From an uncultured Aquiluna sp. (GTDB lineage: Bacteria; Actinomycetota; Actinomycetes; Actinomycetales; Microbacteriaceae), in contig CAJJAJ010000006.1 in the NCBI GenBank assembly GCA_905182225.1, positions 1-47,498 on the forward strand: 47,498 bases of DNA. The letters run 5' to 3'. Positions 1 through 9,358 of this stretch are shown here, piece after piece. Made by a program: the position numbers and the translations under genes. Every line of letters starts with the position of its first letter. Within the stretch, counting starts at the first letter, position 1. Under the pieces are notes generated by a model. It was not told the origin of the DNA, did no database searches, and saw only the letters and a list, made by a program, of their open reading frames with translations.

Positions 1-47
1 ACCAGTTGAGTTTTGAGATTAAACCAGAATTCGGGCTTATCGGACAA
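1..47 (-). CDS. SPOR-domain-like small protein, N-terminal fragment (runs off window)
   Basis: Reading leftwards from a TTG at 47-45, the frame stays open to the window edge and gives SDKPEFWFNLKTQL after the initiator. A strong AGGAGG Shine-Dalgarno lies 4 bases before the TTG. Small actinobacterial SPOR-domain proteins commonly begin with a phrase of the type 'EFWFN..T.QVEEG' and are found beside map, which is why I assign it there. Only about 15 codons are visible, so the peptidoglycan-related role is inferred from family resemblance and position. It is divergent from map. Confidence 0.6.
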   Translation of the reverse strand, partial: MSDKPEFWFNLKTQL

Positions 48-75
48 TGTGCCTCCTATTTTGCTAATTCAAAAA

Positions 76-87
76 TAGACTGAAGGG
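76..87 (+). promoter_or_regulatory. candidate -10 element of map (leaderless type)
   Basis: TAGACT (76-81) matches the actinobacterial TANNNT -10 pattern and is followed by exactly 6 bases before the map ATG at 88. Transcription would therefore start at or next to the start codon. No convincing -35 was found. The GAAGGG that abuts the ATG is too close to be a normal Shine-Dalgarno. Confidence 0.4.
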
Positions 88-951
88 ATGCCAAAAGCGA
101 GCAACTCCAGTCTTGTCCCGGGAAGAATATCTAAACCACGAAGCGTACCTTCAAACATAGCCAAGCCAGAGTACGTTGGAAAGAGCGGCCCCGCTAAGCA
201 CACAGGTGGCGACAAGTACGACGAAGAGACCATTGAAAAAATTCGCGAAGCTAGCAAGCTCGCGGCTCAAGCGCTCGACACAGTTCTCGCGGCCGTCAAA
301 CCCGGCGTTACAACGGATCAGCTGGACCAGATAGGTCATGATTTCCTCATCGGCCACGGAGCCTATCCATCAACCCTTGGCTATCGAGGATTTCCGAAGT
401 CACTCTGTAGCTCATTAAACGAAGTCATCTGTCATGGGATCCCTGATGACACGGTGATTGAAGACGGTGACCTTGTAAACATCGACATCACCGCTTACCT
501 AAGCGGTGTCCACGGTGATAACAATGGAACCGTGGTTGCGGGACGGGCATCTGAAGAAGTCAAACTGCTTGTGGAGCGAACTCGTGAAGCCATGATGCGC
601 GGCATAAAGGCCGCAACCCCAGGAAGAGAAGTCAACATCATTGGACGGGCTATCGAGAGCTATGCCAAGAGATTTAACTACGGAGTTGTGCGTGACTTCA
701 CCGGTCACGGTGTTGGAACCAGTTTTCACACCGGCTTGATAATTCCGCACTACGACGAACCGGCGTACACGGACCTAATTGAGCCCGGAATGATTTTCAC
801 AATCGAGCCTATGCTTACCCTCGGCTCTCAGGATTGGGACATGTGGGATGACGGCTGGACAATCACAACCAAGGATAAGAAATACTCCGCGCAATTCGAG
901 CACACAATTTTGATTACCGAAACCGGCCCAGAAATACTTACGGAGATTTAG
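88..951 (+). CDS. map: methionine aminopeptidase, type I
   Basis: Removes the N-terminal methionine from new proteins in the cytosol, after deformylase. The 287-residue product has the whole MetAP-I fold: catalytic His116 in CHGIP, then the five metal ligands Asp133, Asp144, His207, Glu240 and Glu271. The first 45 residues form the Pro/Lys-rich extension seen in the longer actinobacterial MetAPs, including the IAKPEYVGK segment, so the ATG at 88 fits family length even though its ribosome-binding site is poor. The stop codon touches the ppgK start, so the two genes are probably one operon. Confidence 0.97.
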   Translation: MPKASNSSLVPGRISKPRSVPSNIAKPEYVGKSGPAKHTGGDKYDEETIEKIREASKLAAQALDTVLAAVKPGVTTDQLDQIGHDFLIGHGAYPSTLGYRGFPKSLCSSLNEVICHGIPDDTVIEDGDLVNIDITAYLSGVHGDNNGTVVAGRASEEVKLLVERTREAMMRGIKAATPGREVNIIGRAIESYAKRFNYGVVRDFTGHGVGTSFHTGLIIPHYDEPAYTDLIEPGMIFTIEPMLTLGSQDWDMWDDGWTITTKDKKYSAQFEHTILITETGPEILTEI

Positions 952-1704
952 ATGACACCCATTGCAGTAGGCATTGACGTAGGCGGCACCGGGATTAAGG
1001 CGGCGTTGGTCGACACCTCAACCGGAGAGCTTGCCTCCACAAGGATTCGCATTGCAACTCCCGATGGCGGCGAGCCGGACGCGGTCGCAGCAGTTTGTAA
1101 GGATCTTCTAGACCAACTTAAGCCTCCGTCTGATGCCAGGGTTGGCGTCTGCCTTCCGGCAGTAGTAACCCACGGCATTACAAGGTCTGCTGCCAACATC
1201 AGTAATAACTGGATCGATTTTGGCGCAGAGGACTTACTTACAGCTGCACTCAATCGAAAAGTCCACGTGCTGAACGATGCCGATGCAGCCGGGGTCGCCG
1301 AGATGACCTACGGCGCCGGACGAAATGCACGTGGAGTCACAATTTTGGCGACCCTTGGAACAGGAATAGGTTCGGCTCTGTTTGTTGATAAGGCACTGGT
1401 CCCAAACACCGAATTCGGGCATCTGGACATTGGTGAATACATCGATATTGAAAGCTACGCGTCGTACGGTGCGTTTCAGCGCGACCAAATTTCTCTAGAG
1501 CAGTGGGGCAAGCGGCTAGAAAAGTTCTTCGCTCACCTAGAAAAGCTATTTAGCCCGGACCTATTTATAGTCGGTGGCGGAGCAAGCAAATCTCACGAAG
1601 AGTTTTTTCCCTTCATAAAAGTAAAAACTCAATTAGTGCCCGCTGAGACAAAGAATGCCGCCGGCATCATAGGCGCCGCGACCATGGCTGTGCAGTATCT
1701 ATAA
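952..1704 (+). CDS. ppgK: polyphosphate glucokinase (ROK family)
   Basis: Phosphorylates glucose to glucose-6-phosphate using inorganic polyphosphate (and usually ATP), an actinobacterial speciality. The 250-residue protein begins with the phosphate-1 motif DVGGTGIKAAL (residues 9-19). The catalytic Asp109 sits in LNDADAAG, and the phosphate-2 loop TLGTGIG follows at 134-140. The C-terminal segment FIVGGGASKSHEEF is characteristic of PpgK rather than of sugar-specific ROK kinases. The ATG follows the map stop with no gap, so translation is probably coupled. Polyphosphate use is inferred from family membership. Confidence 0.93.
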   Translation: MTPIAVGIDVGGTGIKAALVDTSTGELASTRIRIATPDGGEPDAVAAVCKDLLDQLKPPSDARVGVCLPAVVTHGITRSAANISNNWIDFGAEDLLTAALNRKVHVLNDADAAGVAEMTYGAGRNARGVTILATLGTGIGSALFVDKALVPNTEFGHLDIGEYIDIESYASYGAFQRDQISLEQWGKRLEKFFAHLEKLFSPDLFIVGGGASKSHEEFFPFIKVKTQLVPAETKNAAGIIGAATMAVQYL

Positions 1705-1705
1705 A

Positions 1706-2056
1706 AGTGAGATGGGTCGGCCGATACGCCGGGTTCTGTAATGCCTAAGCACTGACGGCCATCTATCTCGGCCACAAATTGCTAAGTGGCTCTAGCGACC
1801 TACCCGAAGACTAAACGAGCAGTCCTTAGCGTCTTCTTACTTGGTCTTGCTCCCGGTGAGGTTTACCTAGCCGAACTAGTCTCCTAATCCGCTGGTGGTC
1901 TCTTACACCACCGTTTCACCCTTACCCCCGGAGGGGCGGTTTACTTTCTGTTGCACTATCTCTTGGGTTACCCCAGGTGGGCGTTACCCACCACCGTGCC
2001 CTTTGGAGCCCGGACGTTCCTCGGCAATGCCGCGACCGTCCAGCCGACCCATCTCG
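1706..2056 (-). ncRNA. rnpB: RNase P RNA, bacterial class A
   Basis: Catalytic RNA subunit of RNase P, which matures tRNA 5' ends. On the minus strand the conserved blocks appear in order: GAGGAACGTCCGGGCTCC, ACAGAAAGTAAACCGCC, GGTAAGGGTGAAACGGT, GTAAACCTCACCGGGAGCAA, TAGATGGATGGCCGTC-like text, and ACAGAACCCGGCGTAT near the 3' end. The terminal P1 helix is visible as GAGATGGGTCGGC near 2055-2043 pairing with GCCGACCCATCTC at about 1721-1709. Ends are set from this helix and may be off by a few bases. It begins only about 10 bases after the stop of the RNase HI fusion on the same strand and converges on ppgK. Confidence 0.95.
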
Positions 2057-2065
2057 CAACCAAGA

Positions 2066-3175
2066 CTAGCCTTGAATCAGATGGGCGCAAGAGTTGATGG
2101 CGAATGTTTCCACGAAACCAGTACCAAAGAACCGGTAAATACTTATGCTCCCCGGTGCAAAATTTATGTTCCAGTAAGTCGAATCCGCAGACCGTTGAGC
2201 CAACTTGGCTATCACCCTAGATGGCATCATGTGCGTAACCAGGACCACGGTGCGACCCTGATTATCCAGAACCGCTTCAGAAACAAGTTCTGAAACGCGT
2301 TCTTCTAGATCCTGGACTGACTCTCCCCCTGGAGGTCTTTGGCTGGTTGATGCTCGCCACTTGGATACCTCCTGGCTTGACTCCATCTCCATGGAGTCCA
2401 TGGAGATCCCATCCCACTCACCGAAGGCGATTTCTCTAAGTCGCTCATCTGGAACGAGCACTACCCCTTCAGTGCCGGACAGAGCCTCGGCTGTCTGTGT
2501 GGTCCGCTTCATAGGCGAGTTGATTATTGATGACACTGGCGGAAGGTCAAAAAGCTGCAGCAGCGGTGAAACCGCGGCGGCGGCCAACTTTGCCTCCTTG
2601 ACGCCCTTTTCACTTAGACCGACGTCCTCGCCGTCACCGCCCGCAATCAGATTTGCTGAAGTGCTAGTCGTGCTGCCATGCCTTATAACGACGAGGGTTG
2701 TCGGCTCTATTTTTTGCCTGGGTGCTCGAATACTCCTTGGCTGCAAAGCAGAAAGTGGAAGATCCGCCTCTTCGCCATGAAAGTCACCCTCGTCTAGAGC
2801 CCTGTTTGCGTTACCGTCTGCGAAGGTATTTTTATCCCGTGGGATCCACTCGAGCTTCACGTCGAAGGCTCCAAGTAATTGACTGGCCTCGAAAACCAGT
2901 TCCTTGATCTCGGGGCTCTTCACTTTCCAGCGGCCGCTGAGCTGTTCAACTACCAATTTTGAATCAAGTCTTATGGTCACCAAACGGTGCTCTGTAGTTA
3001 TCAAGAACCGGAGAGCAGCAATAACACCCTGATATTCGGCGTAGTTATTCGTCTGGTTACCTAAAGCTTCGCCGAAGTCCGCAATGGTGCTGCCCGACTC
3101 ATCCTCAATGTGGACGCCATAAGATGCTGGACCGGGGTTGCCCCGAGAAGCTCCATCGCAGTAGACAAAAATCAT
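2066..3175 (-). CDS. bifunctional RNase HI / histidine phosphatase fusion
   Basis: Two domains in 369 residues. Residues 1-130 are RNase HI, which cuts RNA in RNA-DNA hybrids, with the acidic active site Asp7, Glu47, Asp71 and Asp120. Residues 158-360 are a histidine (CobC/phosphoglycerate-mutase-like) phosphatase, with the catalytic RHG at 165-167, a central EIAFGEWDG and a second catalytic His in VVLVTHM. The layout matches the actinobacterial Rv2228c type, where an acid phosphatase is fused to RNase H. It follows the zinc-ribbon and Nif3 genes in the same order as in mycobacteria. The ATG lies 12 bases after the upstream stop. The phosphatase substrate cannot be told from sequence. Confidence 0.93.
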   Translation of the reverse strand: MIFVYCDGASRGNPGPASYGVHIEDESGSTIADFGEALGNQTNNYAEYQGVIAALRFLITTEHRLVTIRLDSKLVVEQLSGRWKVKSPEIKELVFEASQLLGAFDVKLEWIPRDKNTFADGNANRALDEGDFHGEEADLPLSALQPRSIRAPRQKIEPTTLVVIRHGSTTSTSANLIAGGDGEDVGLSEKGVKEAKLAAAAVSPLLQLFDLPPVSSIINSPMKRTTQTAEALSGTEGVVLVPDERLREIAFGEWDGISMDSMEMESSQEVSKWRASTSQRPPGGESVQDLEERVSELVSEAVLDNQGRTVVLVTHMMPSRVIAKLAQRSADSTYWNINFAPGSISIYRFFGTGFVETFAINSCAHLIQG

Positions 3176-3187
3176 TTTGAAATCAGG

Positions 3188-3904
3188 TCACTCTCGAACC
3201 AAGATTGCACTGCACTCAGGGCAAGTTGCCAGCTCGTCATGGGCAATTGCGCGAATCGCTCCTAGAGCCGTGGAGGTTAGGTTCATGTTGCAGGCTCCGC
3301 AGGTTGAATCGCGCAGGGACCCAATGGCAGAGCCACGTTTGCTCAATCTTTCAAATAACTCAACAAGGCCGGATTCGATCGAAGACCGGTTCTTATCAGC
3401 TTGCCCACGAAGATCGGACAGCTCGAGGGTGACTCTTGCCAAGGATCTATTGGCTTCATCGGTAGCTACTCGAAGGTCATTCTGAAGGGCTTCGCGGCTG
3501 ACCTGTGTCTCGTGCTGGAGAGCCTTTGAATCCTCGACCCGCTCCATTTGAAGCAGCTGCGCTTCCTCAAGTTCGCCCTTCCGTTTTCCAAGGGTCACTA
3601 ACTCGTGCTGAATACCAGTGATTGTCTTTGCATCAGAAGATTGAGTAAGCCGCTGCTCATCCTTAGCAATACGAGCTTCCACTAGCTCAAGGTCAGTTTC
3701 CGAGCGCCGTAAGTCTCGCTCTATTTCTTCGTGGTCACTCAGCATTTGGCTCGCCTGAGAGCTCAAAAGCAAAAGCGCTTCGCGAATACTCTCCGAGGCT
3801 TCCCCGGCGGCAATCTTCGAGGCTTCTGCCTCGAGCAGACGTATTTGAAACACCTGCTGATTAAAGGCCATCAGGACCGGCAGTTGACTCGGATCTATCT
3901 TCAT
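3188..3904 (-). CDS. coiled-coil protein with C4 zinc ribbon (CdsZ/Rv2229c-like)
   Basis: Long helical, Glu/Gln/Arg-rich coiled coil over about residues 20-180, followed by a C-terminal zinc ribbon with Cys202, Cys205, Cys228 and Cys231. This is the zf-RING_7/DUF164 architecture, annotated in other actinobacteria as the zinc-ribbon regulatory protein CdsZ; its role is poorly defined. I chose the ATG at 3904, whose ATGA overlaps the upstream Nif3 stop by 4 bases. An in-frame start 21 bases further upstream would add MGFCGDA, inside Nif3. Product 238 residues. The conserved position between Nif3 and the RNase HI fusion supports the assignment. Confidence 0.88.
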   Translation of the reverse strand: MKIDPSQLPVLMAFNQQVFQIRLLEAEASKIAAGEASESIREALLLLSSQASQMLSDHEEIERDLRRSETDLELVEARIAKDEQRLTQSSDAKTITGIQHELVTLGKRKGELEEAQLLQMERVEDSKALQHETQVSREALQNDLRVATDEANRSLARVTLELSDLRGQADKNRSSIESGLVELFERLSKRGSAIGSLRDSTCGACNMNLTSTALGAIRAIAHDELATCPECSAILVRE

Positions 3905-4704
3905 TGCATCACCACAAAATCCCAAGGGTCGGTCGACAAGTCATTGACGACAAAGATAACAGAGCCAAACTTATCACTGAGCTGCTTTTGAGCTGCCTCA
4001 AGCCACAGCCATTCCGCTGCCCAGTGCGCGATGTCCATGAGGGCTGGGCCGCCATCTAATTTGCCCTGCTCGACAAAGTCTTGAGAAGCGTGGTGCCTGA
4101 GATCAGAGGTGATAAAAAGGTCCAAATTGGCGTCTTGAGCAATGTTCAAATAGCTGTCGCCTGCACCGGCAACCAAGCCGACTCTGGATATTGGACGCTC
4201 TGGGTCCCCCGAAATCTTTATGCCCTGAGCAACTGACGGCAAAACTCTGGCAGCTGCTCGAGCAAATTCCAATAACGTGGTCGTTTTCCCAAGGTTTCCA
4301 ATGACACCCTGTTTAGTATCTGGATCTAGAAAATCAAGGGAACCCAAGCCAAGAGCCTTCGCCAACGTCTGAGAAACTCCGTTGGAAACAAAATCAGCGT
4401 TCGTGTGAGCAGAAAAAACAGCCAGGTCATTTTTGATGGCAAATGCTGCCTCTGCGCCCTTTGCCAAATCCTCCCGCAGGGTATGAGCACCCCTTAGGAA
4501 CATGGGGTGATGCGACAAAACAAGATTGGCGCCACTGTCCTTGGCATGCATTAGGACATTCATTGTTACGTCAACAGTCAGGAACACAGTTTGTATCTCC
4601 GAAGAAAGGTTGCCGATCATCAACCCGGAGCGATCCCATTCGGCAACCTCGGATTCAGGCCAGAGCTCATTGAAGTGGTTGACAAGAGTGGATAGTTTTT
4701 CCAT
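3901..4704 (-). CDS. Nif3-like dinuclear metal centre protein (DUF34)
   Basis: Member of the Nif3/YqfO/DUF34 family, toroidal hexamers with a two-metal site; the family's enzymatic role is unsettled. Visible metal-site motifs are LSHHPMF (His65, His66), SAHTNAD, DLRHHASQDF, and a C-terminal DIAHWAAEW carrying the last His and Glu. The 267-residue length is usual for the short form that lacks a PII-like insert. The start is uncertain: ATG at 4704 (preferred, weak GAAG 3 bases upstream) or an in-frame TTG at 4716. It is the first gene of the trio that continues into the zinc-ribbon protein. Confidence 0.88.
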   Translation of the reverse strand: MEKLSTLVNHFNELWPESEVAEWDRSGLMIGNLSSEIQTVFLTVDVTMNVLMHAKDSGANLVLSHHPMFLRGAHTLREDLAKGAEAAFAIKNDLAVFSAHTNADFVSNGVSQTLAKALGLGSLDFLDPDTKQGVIGNLGKTTTLLEFARAAARVLPSVAQGIKISGDPERPISRVGLVAGAGDSYLNIAQDANLDLFITSDLRHHASQDFVEQGKLDGGPALMDIAHWAAEWLWLEAAQKQLSDKFGSVIFVVNDLSTDPWDFVVMQ

Positions 4705-4791
4705 ATCTTCAGCCAATCAAATTAGTGCTTCGTGATTTACGCCGCGCTTCTGGCTCTTGGTGCCGCAAAAATCGCGACCAAGCCGTTCGAG

Positions 4792-4864
4792 TGGGCCCTA
4801 CCGGGCTCGAACCGATGACATCCACGGTGTAAACGTGGCGCTCTACCAACTGAGCTAAAGGCCC
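4792..4864 (-). tRNA. tRNA-Val(UAC)
   Basis: Complete cloverleaf on the minus strand. The acceptor GGGCCTT pairs with AGGGCCC (one G-U), the discriminator is A, and the D arm reads GCTC...GAGC. The anticodon stem CCACG/CGTGG encloses loop TTTACAC, giving anticodon UAC for valine. The T loop is GGTTCGAGCCC. CCA is not encoded. A TAAGAT hexamer at 4878-4873, 8 bases upstream, could be its -10 element. Confidence 0.96.
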
Positions 4865-4894
4865 CTCGCGAAATCTTACTACCAAACCACCTGC

Positions 4895-5353
4895 TTAGAT
4901 TAGCTCAAGCGCCTTTTTATACGAATCAAGATCTCTGGGCTCTCCCGGTGAGGTGATGAACTTTGCGACCAGTTCGCCAGACTTGGCAATCACGAAGGTG
5001 CCTCTAGTGCCATGCCCGCGGTCCTCAAGGAATACGTCATATAACTTTGTGACCGAACCATGGGGCCAGAAGTCGGCTAGCAGCTGGAACCCGTAGCCCT
5101 GATCTTCGGCGAACTTTGCCTGCGTGAACTTACTGTCGACTGAGATGGCCAGTAGCTCAACCTCCGCCGATTCAAAGGTGGATAAGTTATCTCTAAGTTC
5201 ACAGAGTTCTTCGGTGCAAGTGCCCGAAAAAGATAGTGGATAAAAAACAAGGACCACGGGCTTTTTACCTTCAAAATCGCTTAGCGTAACAACTTCACCA
5301 AACTGATTGGTGAGAGAAAAATCAGGTGCCTTTTCGCCGACAGAAATTGACAT
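4895..5353 (-). CDS. ahpE: peroxiredoxin, AhpE/BCP type
   Basis: Thiol peroxidase that reduces hydrogen peroxide and organic peroxides. The 152-residue product has the AhpE-like text FYPLSFSGTC with peroxidatic Cys46, a downstream DFWPHGSV segment and RGTFVI. Unlike one-Cys AhpE, a second Cys sits at position 51, the place of the resolving Cys in BCP/PrxQ enzymes, so an atypical 2-Cys cycle is likely. The ATG at 5353 has an AGGAG 7-8 bases upstream; a longer frame starting at 5392 lacks such support. It is divergent from aceE with a 134-bp shared promoter region, matching the ahpE-aceE proximity known in mycobacteria. Confidence 0.92.
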   Translation of the reverse strand: MSISVGEKAPDFSLTNQFGEVVTLSDFEGKKPVVLVFYPLSFSGTCTEELCELRDNLSTFESAEVELLAISVDSKFTQAKFAEDQGYGFQLLADFWPHGSVTKLYDVFLEDRGHGTRGTFVIAKSGELVAKFITSPGEPRDLDSYKKALELI

Positions 5354-5487
5354 TTTCCGCTCCTTTAATTTTGGACTAATTCCACCCTGCAAAACCCACA
5401 GAGTGTCGGACAGATTTCTAAGTCCTATGTAGACTTTAGACGCTCACACAAGAGCACAAGGAATCCAAGCCACGAAAAGAGGCTTCA

Positions 5488-8211
5488 GTGTCACACAACA
5501 ATCAAGATGCATACGTGCCGCCATCCCCGGACCGCGATCCACAAGAGACAGCGGAATGGCTTGAATCGCTGGATGCCCTTGCCAAATCCCATGGGCGAGG
5601 CCGTGCAAGAGAAATTATGCAGTCGCTGTTGCGCAGATCGCACGACCTACAGCTGAATGTTCCTCTAATCCCGACCACAGATTACATAAACACCATTTCT
5701 CCGGAAGACGAGCCTGACTTCCCGGGCGACGAGCAGATAGAGCGTACCTATCGCGCATGGATGCGCTGGAACTCCGCGATCATGGTGCACCGAGCCCAGC
5801 GACCCGGCATAGCTGTCGGCGGACACATATCATCTTTTGCCTCAAGCGCTTCGCTCTACGAAGTCGGCTTTAACCACTTCTTCAAGGGTCACGACCACCC
5901 CGCCGGAGCCGACCAAGTTTTCATCCAGGGCCACGCATCACCTGGGCCATATGCCCGCGCATATCTCGAGGACAGACTCAGTGCGGAAAAGCTAGACGCC
6001 TTCAGACAAGAAAAGTCTCAAGCTGGAGGAGGACTACCCTCCTACCCACACCCAAGGCTTCTTCCGGAATTCTGGGAATTCCCGACAGTGTCCATGGGGC
6101 TTGGACCCATCAATGCCATTTACCAGGCACAATTCAACCGCTACCTGCAGGGACGCGGCTTTAAAGACACCAGCGAACAACACGTTTGGGCGTTCTTGGG
6201 AGACGGCGAGCTCGACGAGGTTGAATCAAGGGGGGCTTTGCAGCTTGCTGCGAATGACAGCCTAGACAACCTAACCTTCGTAGTGAACGCAAATCTGCAG
6301 CGCCTAGACGGCCCGGTTCGAGGTAATGGCAAGATTATTCAAGAATTAGAAAGCTTCTTCCGAGGCGCCGGCTGGAACGTCATAAAGGTCATCTGGGGCC
6401 GGGAGTGGGACCCCTTGCTCCAACAGGACACCGACGGCGCGCTCGTTAACCTAATGAACCAAACCCCAGATGGCGATTACCAGACTTTTAAGGCCGAATC
6501 CGGAGCGTTCGTTAGAGAAAACTTCTTTGGCAGAGACCCACGAACAGCCAACATGGTCGGAGACATGACAGACGACCAAATTTGGGGCTTGAAGCGCGGA
6601 GGGCACGATTATAAAAAGATCTATGCCGCTTACAAAGCCGCGACAGAGCACAAGGGTCAGCCAACGGTAATAATTACCAAAACCGTAAAAGGCTATGGTC
6701 TGGGTAAGAGCTTCGAAGGCCGAAATGCCACCCATCAGATGAAAAAACTAACTCTCCAGAATCTCAAGGACTTCAGGGATGAAATGCGCGTTCCTATAAC
6801 CGACGCGCAACTCGAGTCAGATCCATATCAGCCACCCTACTTCCACCCCGGTAGAGATGCGCCAGAAATCCAATACATGCACGAGCGTCGAAAAGAGCTC
6901 GGGGGCTACCTGCCTGAACGTAGAAGTAAGTACGTGAACTTCGAATTACCTTCCGATAAGGCCTATGGCTCTCCTCGCAAGGGATCCGGTAGCCAGGAGA
7001 TAGCAACCACTATGTCCTTCGTGAGAATGCTCAAGGATCTTCTGAAATCTGAAGGCTTCGGCGAGCGAATCTCCATGATCATCCCGGATGAAGCCCGAAC
7101 TTTTGGGATGGATGCATTTTTCCCAACAGCCAAAATCTACAATCCAAACGGTCAGAATTATCTATCAGTCGACCGTGAGCAACTCTTGAGCTACAAAGAA
7201 GCCACCAACGGCCAGATACTGCACACCGGAATCAATGAGGCAGGCTCGCTTGCCGCATTCACCGCGGCTGGTTCAAGTTACTCAACCCACGGAGAGCCGA
7301 TTATTCCGTTCTACGTCTTTTACTCAATGTTCGGATTCCAGCGAACAGCGGATGCCATTTGGCTAGCTGGCGATCAGATGGTCAGAGGCTTCATGATTGG
7401 CGCCACTGCTGGGCGCACGACGCTGACTGGAGAGGGCCTGCAGCATGCCGATGGTCACTCCCCAGTTCTGGCAAGCACAAACCCCGCTGTTATTAGCTAC
7501 GACCCTGCCTACGGTTACGAAATGGCACACATAGTTCGAACTGGAATCGAACGCATGTACGGTGGCGAACACCCGGATCCAAACGTCATGTTTTACATAA
7601 CCGTCTATAACGAACCCGCACTGCAACCGGCGGAGCCTGAGAATGTTGATGTCGATGGCATCGTCAAGGGAATACACCTCGTGGGCAAAAATGCAGCATC
7701 AGGCCATAAAGCGAAGATTCTTGCATCCGGAGTGGCAATCCCGTGGGCGCTTGAGGCCCAACAGCTATTGCTTGAGTGGGGCGTCTCAGCCGATGTTTGG
7801 TCAGTCACCAGCTGGACTGAGCTTCGCAAAGATGGCCTAGCATCCGACGAGCAAAAGTTCCTGTATCCCAACAACGACCCAACGATGCCATACCTGACAA
7901 GCAAGTTAGCAGACTCCGAAGGTCCGACCCTTGGAGTCAGCGACTTCATGCACTCAGTGCCCGACATGATCAGGCCTTGGATCTCTGGAGACTACGCCAC
8001 TCTAGGAGCCGATGGCTTCGGCTTCTCTGATACACGAGCGGCTGCAAGAAGGTACTTCAAAATTGACGGTCCTTCGATCGCAGTTAGAGTGCTGGAACAA
8101 TTAGTTGCGGAACAGAAAATTGACCCCTCGATTCCTCAGTTAGCGATTGACAAGTACCGGTTGCATGAAGTTGCGGCTGGAACAAGCGGAACAGCCGGTG
8201 GAGACGCCTAA
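5488..8211 (+). CDS. aceE: pyruvate dehydrogenase E1 component, homodimeric
   Basis: Thiamine-diphosphate enzyme that decarboxylates pyruvate and acetylates the lipoyl domains of E2, feeding acetyl-CoA to the cycle and to fatty acid synthesis. The 907 residues match the single-chain E1p family (about 890-930). The ThDP motif starts GDGE at residues 238-241 and ends with [10 protein letters not shown]; the C-terminal transketolase-like part includes [13 protein letters not shown] and GLQHADGH. The GTG start is supported by AAAGAGG 5 bases upstream. No E2 or E3 gene is in the window, so the complex is encoded at more than one locus. The last codons overlap the next gene. Confidence 0.97.
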   Translation: MSHNNQDAYVPPSPDRDPQETAEWLESLDALAKSHGRGRAREIMQSLLRRSHDLQLNVPLIPTTDYINTISPEDEPDFPGDEQIERTYRAWMRWNSAIMVHRAQRPGIAVGGHISSFASSASLYEVGFNHFFKGHDHPAGADQVFIQGHASPGPYARAYLEDRLSAEKLDAFRQEKSQAGGGLPSYPHPRLLPEFWEFPTVSMGLGPINAIYQAQFNRYLQGRGFKDTSEQHVWAFLGDGELDEVESRGALQLAANDSLDNLTFVVNANLQRLDGPVRGNGKIIQELESFFRGAGWNVIKVIWGREWDPLLQQDTDGALVNLMNQTPDGDYQTFKAESGAFVRENFFGRDPRTANMVGDMTDDQIWGLKRGGHDYKKIYAAYKAATEHKGQPTVIITKTVKGYGLGKSFEGRNATHQMKKLTLQNLKDFRDEMRVPITDAQLESDPYQPPYFHPGRDAPEIQYMHERRKELGGYLPERRSKYVNFELPSDKAYGSPRKGSGSQEIATTMSFVRMLKDLLKSEGFGERISMIIPDEARTFGMDAFFPTAKIYNPNGQNYLSVDREQLLSYKEATNGQILHTGINEAGSLAAFTAAGSSYSTHGEPIIPFYVFYSMFGFQRTADAIWLAGDQMVRGFMIGATAGRTTLTGEGLQHADGHSPVLASTNPAVISYDPAYGYEMAHIVRTGIERMYGGEHPDPNVMFYITVYNEPALQPAEPENVDVDGIVKGIHLVGKNAASGHKAKILASGVAIPWALEAQQLLLEWGVSADVWSVTSWTELRKDGLASDEQKFLYPNNDPTMPYLTSKLADSEGPTLGVSDFMHSVPDMIRPWISGDYATLGADGFGFSDTRAAARRYFKIDGPSIAVRVLEQLVAEQKIDPSIPQLAIDKYRLHEVAAGTSGTAGGDA

Positions 8212-9358
8212 GCATCTTGCGTGGCTGAACTCCATAGCCGGAGAGTTGGCAACCGCTACCTTGATTCGGCTCGACGAGACGCTGCCCTGGTATCGAAACA
8301 TGCCGCCGGTTCGACGTGCGGCGATAGGCGGTGTTGCTCAAACGGGCATCACTAGCTTTATTAGTTGGTACAAGGACCCAAAGGCGCAGCCATGGGTAGC
8401 AGCAGACGTATTTGGCAGTGCACCGAGAGAACTTCTCAGATCGATTTCGCTCCAGGAAACCCTTCAGGTCATTCAAGTTGTCGTGGAGATGGTTGAGGAG
8501 ACTGTTCTCAAGGAACACCCAGATCTTCACACCGCGGTTCTCAAATACTCAAGAGATTTGGCCTTTAGTGCGGCCGATGTTTACGCTCGAGCGGCGGAGG
8601 CCCGAGGTCTCTGGGATGCCAGGCTAGAAGCATTAGTTGTCGACTCAATAATTAGTGGTGAAACATCACAGGAAATTAGCTCCCGCGTCGCCGCTCTTGG
8701 GTGGCAGGCGGATGGGGCCGTGGCTGTTTTGCTCGGCTCCACCCCATCGAGCGAGGATCCCGATGGTGTTCGCAAAACGGCCAGGAAACTCTCCGCCGAC
8801 GTGCTGGTTGGAATTCAAGGTAGAAGGCAAGTTGTTGTAGTTGGACTCATGAAACCGACCGATGATGCAGAAGCTAAAATATACGAAACAGCCAGCGCGT
8901 TAGAGCAATACTTTGGGTCCGGGCCACTGGTCCTTGGCCCGACAGTGTTGAGTGTCTCTGACGCGTCAAAATCAGCTAAGGCCGCTCTTTCAGCTCTCGC
9001 AGTTGCCGCTACTGTCGACTCACCTACTCGCCCAACCCACGCCGATAAACTCCTGCCGGAAAGAGCGCTAGCAGGAGATCCGCTTGCTAAGCAAGCAATG
9101 CTGGATAAGTACTACACACCTCTTGCGGACTCACAATCTGACCTCCTTTCAACCCTTCGGGCCTATCTCGATTGCGGCAGGTCCTTGGAGGCCACCTCCA
9201 AGCAATTGTTCGTCCACGCAAACACGGTCAGATATCGACTAAAACGAATCCAGGAAATTATTATTGATAACCCAACTGACCCGAGATCCGCTTTCATGCT
9301 GCAAATAGCGCTCGCTCTCGGGGCGATAAACGATAGCGAGTCGGGAGTTAGAAGATGA
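8165..9358 (+). CDS. fasR: PucR-family helix-turn-helix regulator of fatty acid synthesis
   Basis: About 397 residues. The C-terminus (about 330-385) carries the PucR-type HTH, with [11 protein letters not shown] and [16 protein letters not shown]. In Streptomyces coelicolor the PucR-like FasR activates the adjacent fabD-fabH-acpP-fabF operon, and mycobacteria have the same gene between aceE and fabD, so function is inferred from family plus position. The start is unsettled: ATG 8165 (used here), TTG 8147 or GTG 8198. The GTG would give an N-terminus closer to family length. All overlap the end of aceE. The stop overlaps the fabD ATG as ATGA, implying coupled expression. Confidence 0.88.
   Translation: MKLRLEQAEQPVETPKHLAWLNSIAGELATATLIRLDETLPWYRNMPPVRRAAIGGVAQTGITSFISWYKDPKAQPWVAADVFGSAPRELLRSISLQETLQVIQVVVEMVEETVLKEHPDLHTAVLKYSRDLAFSAADVYARAAEARGLWDARLEALVVDSIISGETSQEISSRVAALGWQADGAVAVLLGSTPSSEDPDGVRKTARKLSADVLVGIQGRRQVVVVGLMKPTDDAEAKIYETASALEQYFGSGPLVLGPTVLSVSDASKSAKAALSALAVAATVDSPTRPTHADKLLPERALAGDPLAKQAMLDKYYTPLADSQSDLLSTLRAYLDCGRSLEATSKQLFVHANTVRYRLKRIQEIIIDNPTDPRSAFMLQIALALGAINDSESGVRR

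Noticed and set aside
1895-2293. Plus-strand open frame of about 130 codons
   Set aside because: It lies across RNase P RNA and the antisense of the phosphatase domain; no ribosome-binding site or family resemblance.
2361-2780. Plus-strand open frame, Ser-rich
   Set aside because: Antisense shadow of the RNase HI/phosphatase fusion, whose catalytic residues are all intact.
7363-7967. Minus-strand open frames inside aceE
   Set aside because: Antisense to a well-conserved part of aceE; composition is that of reverse-complement shadows.
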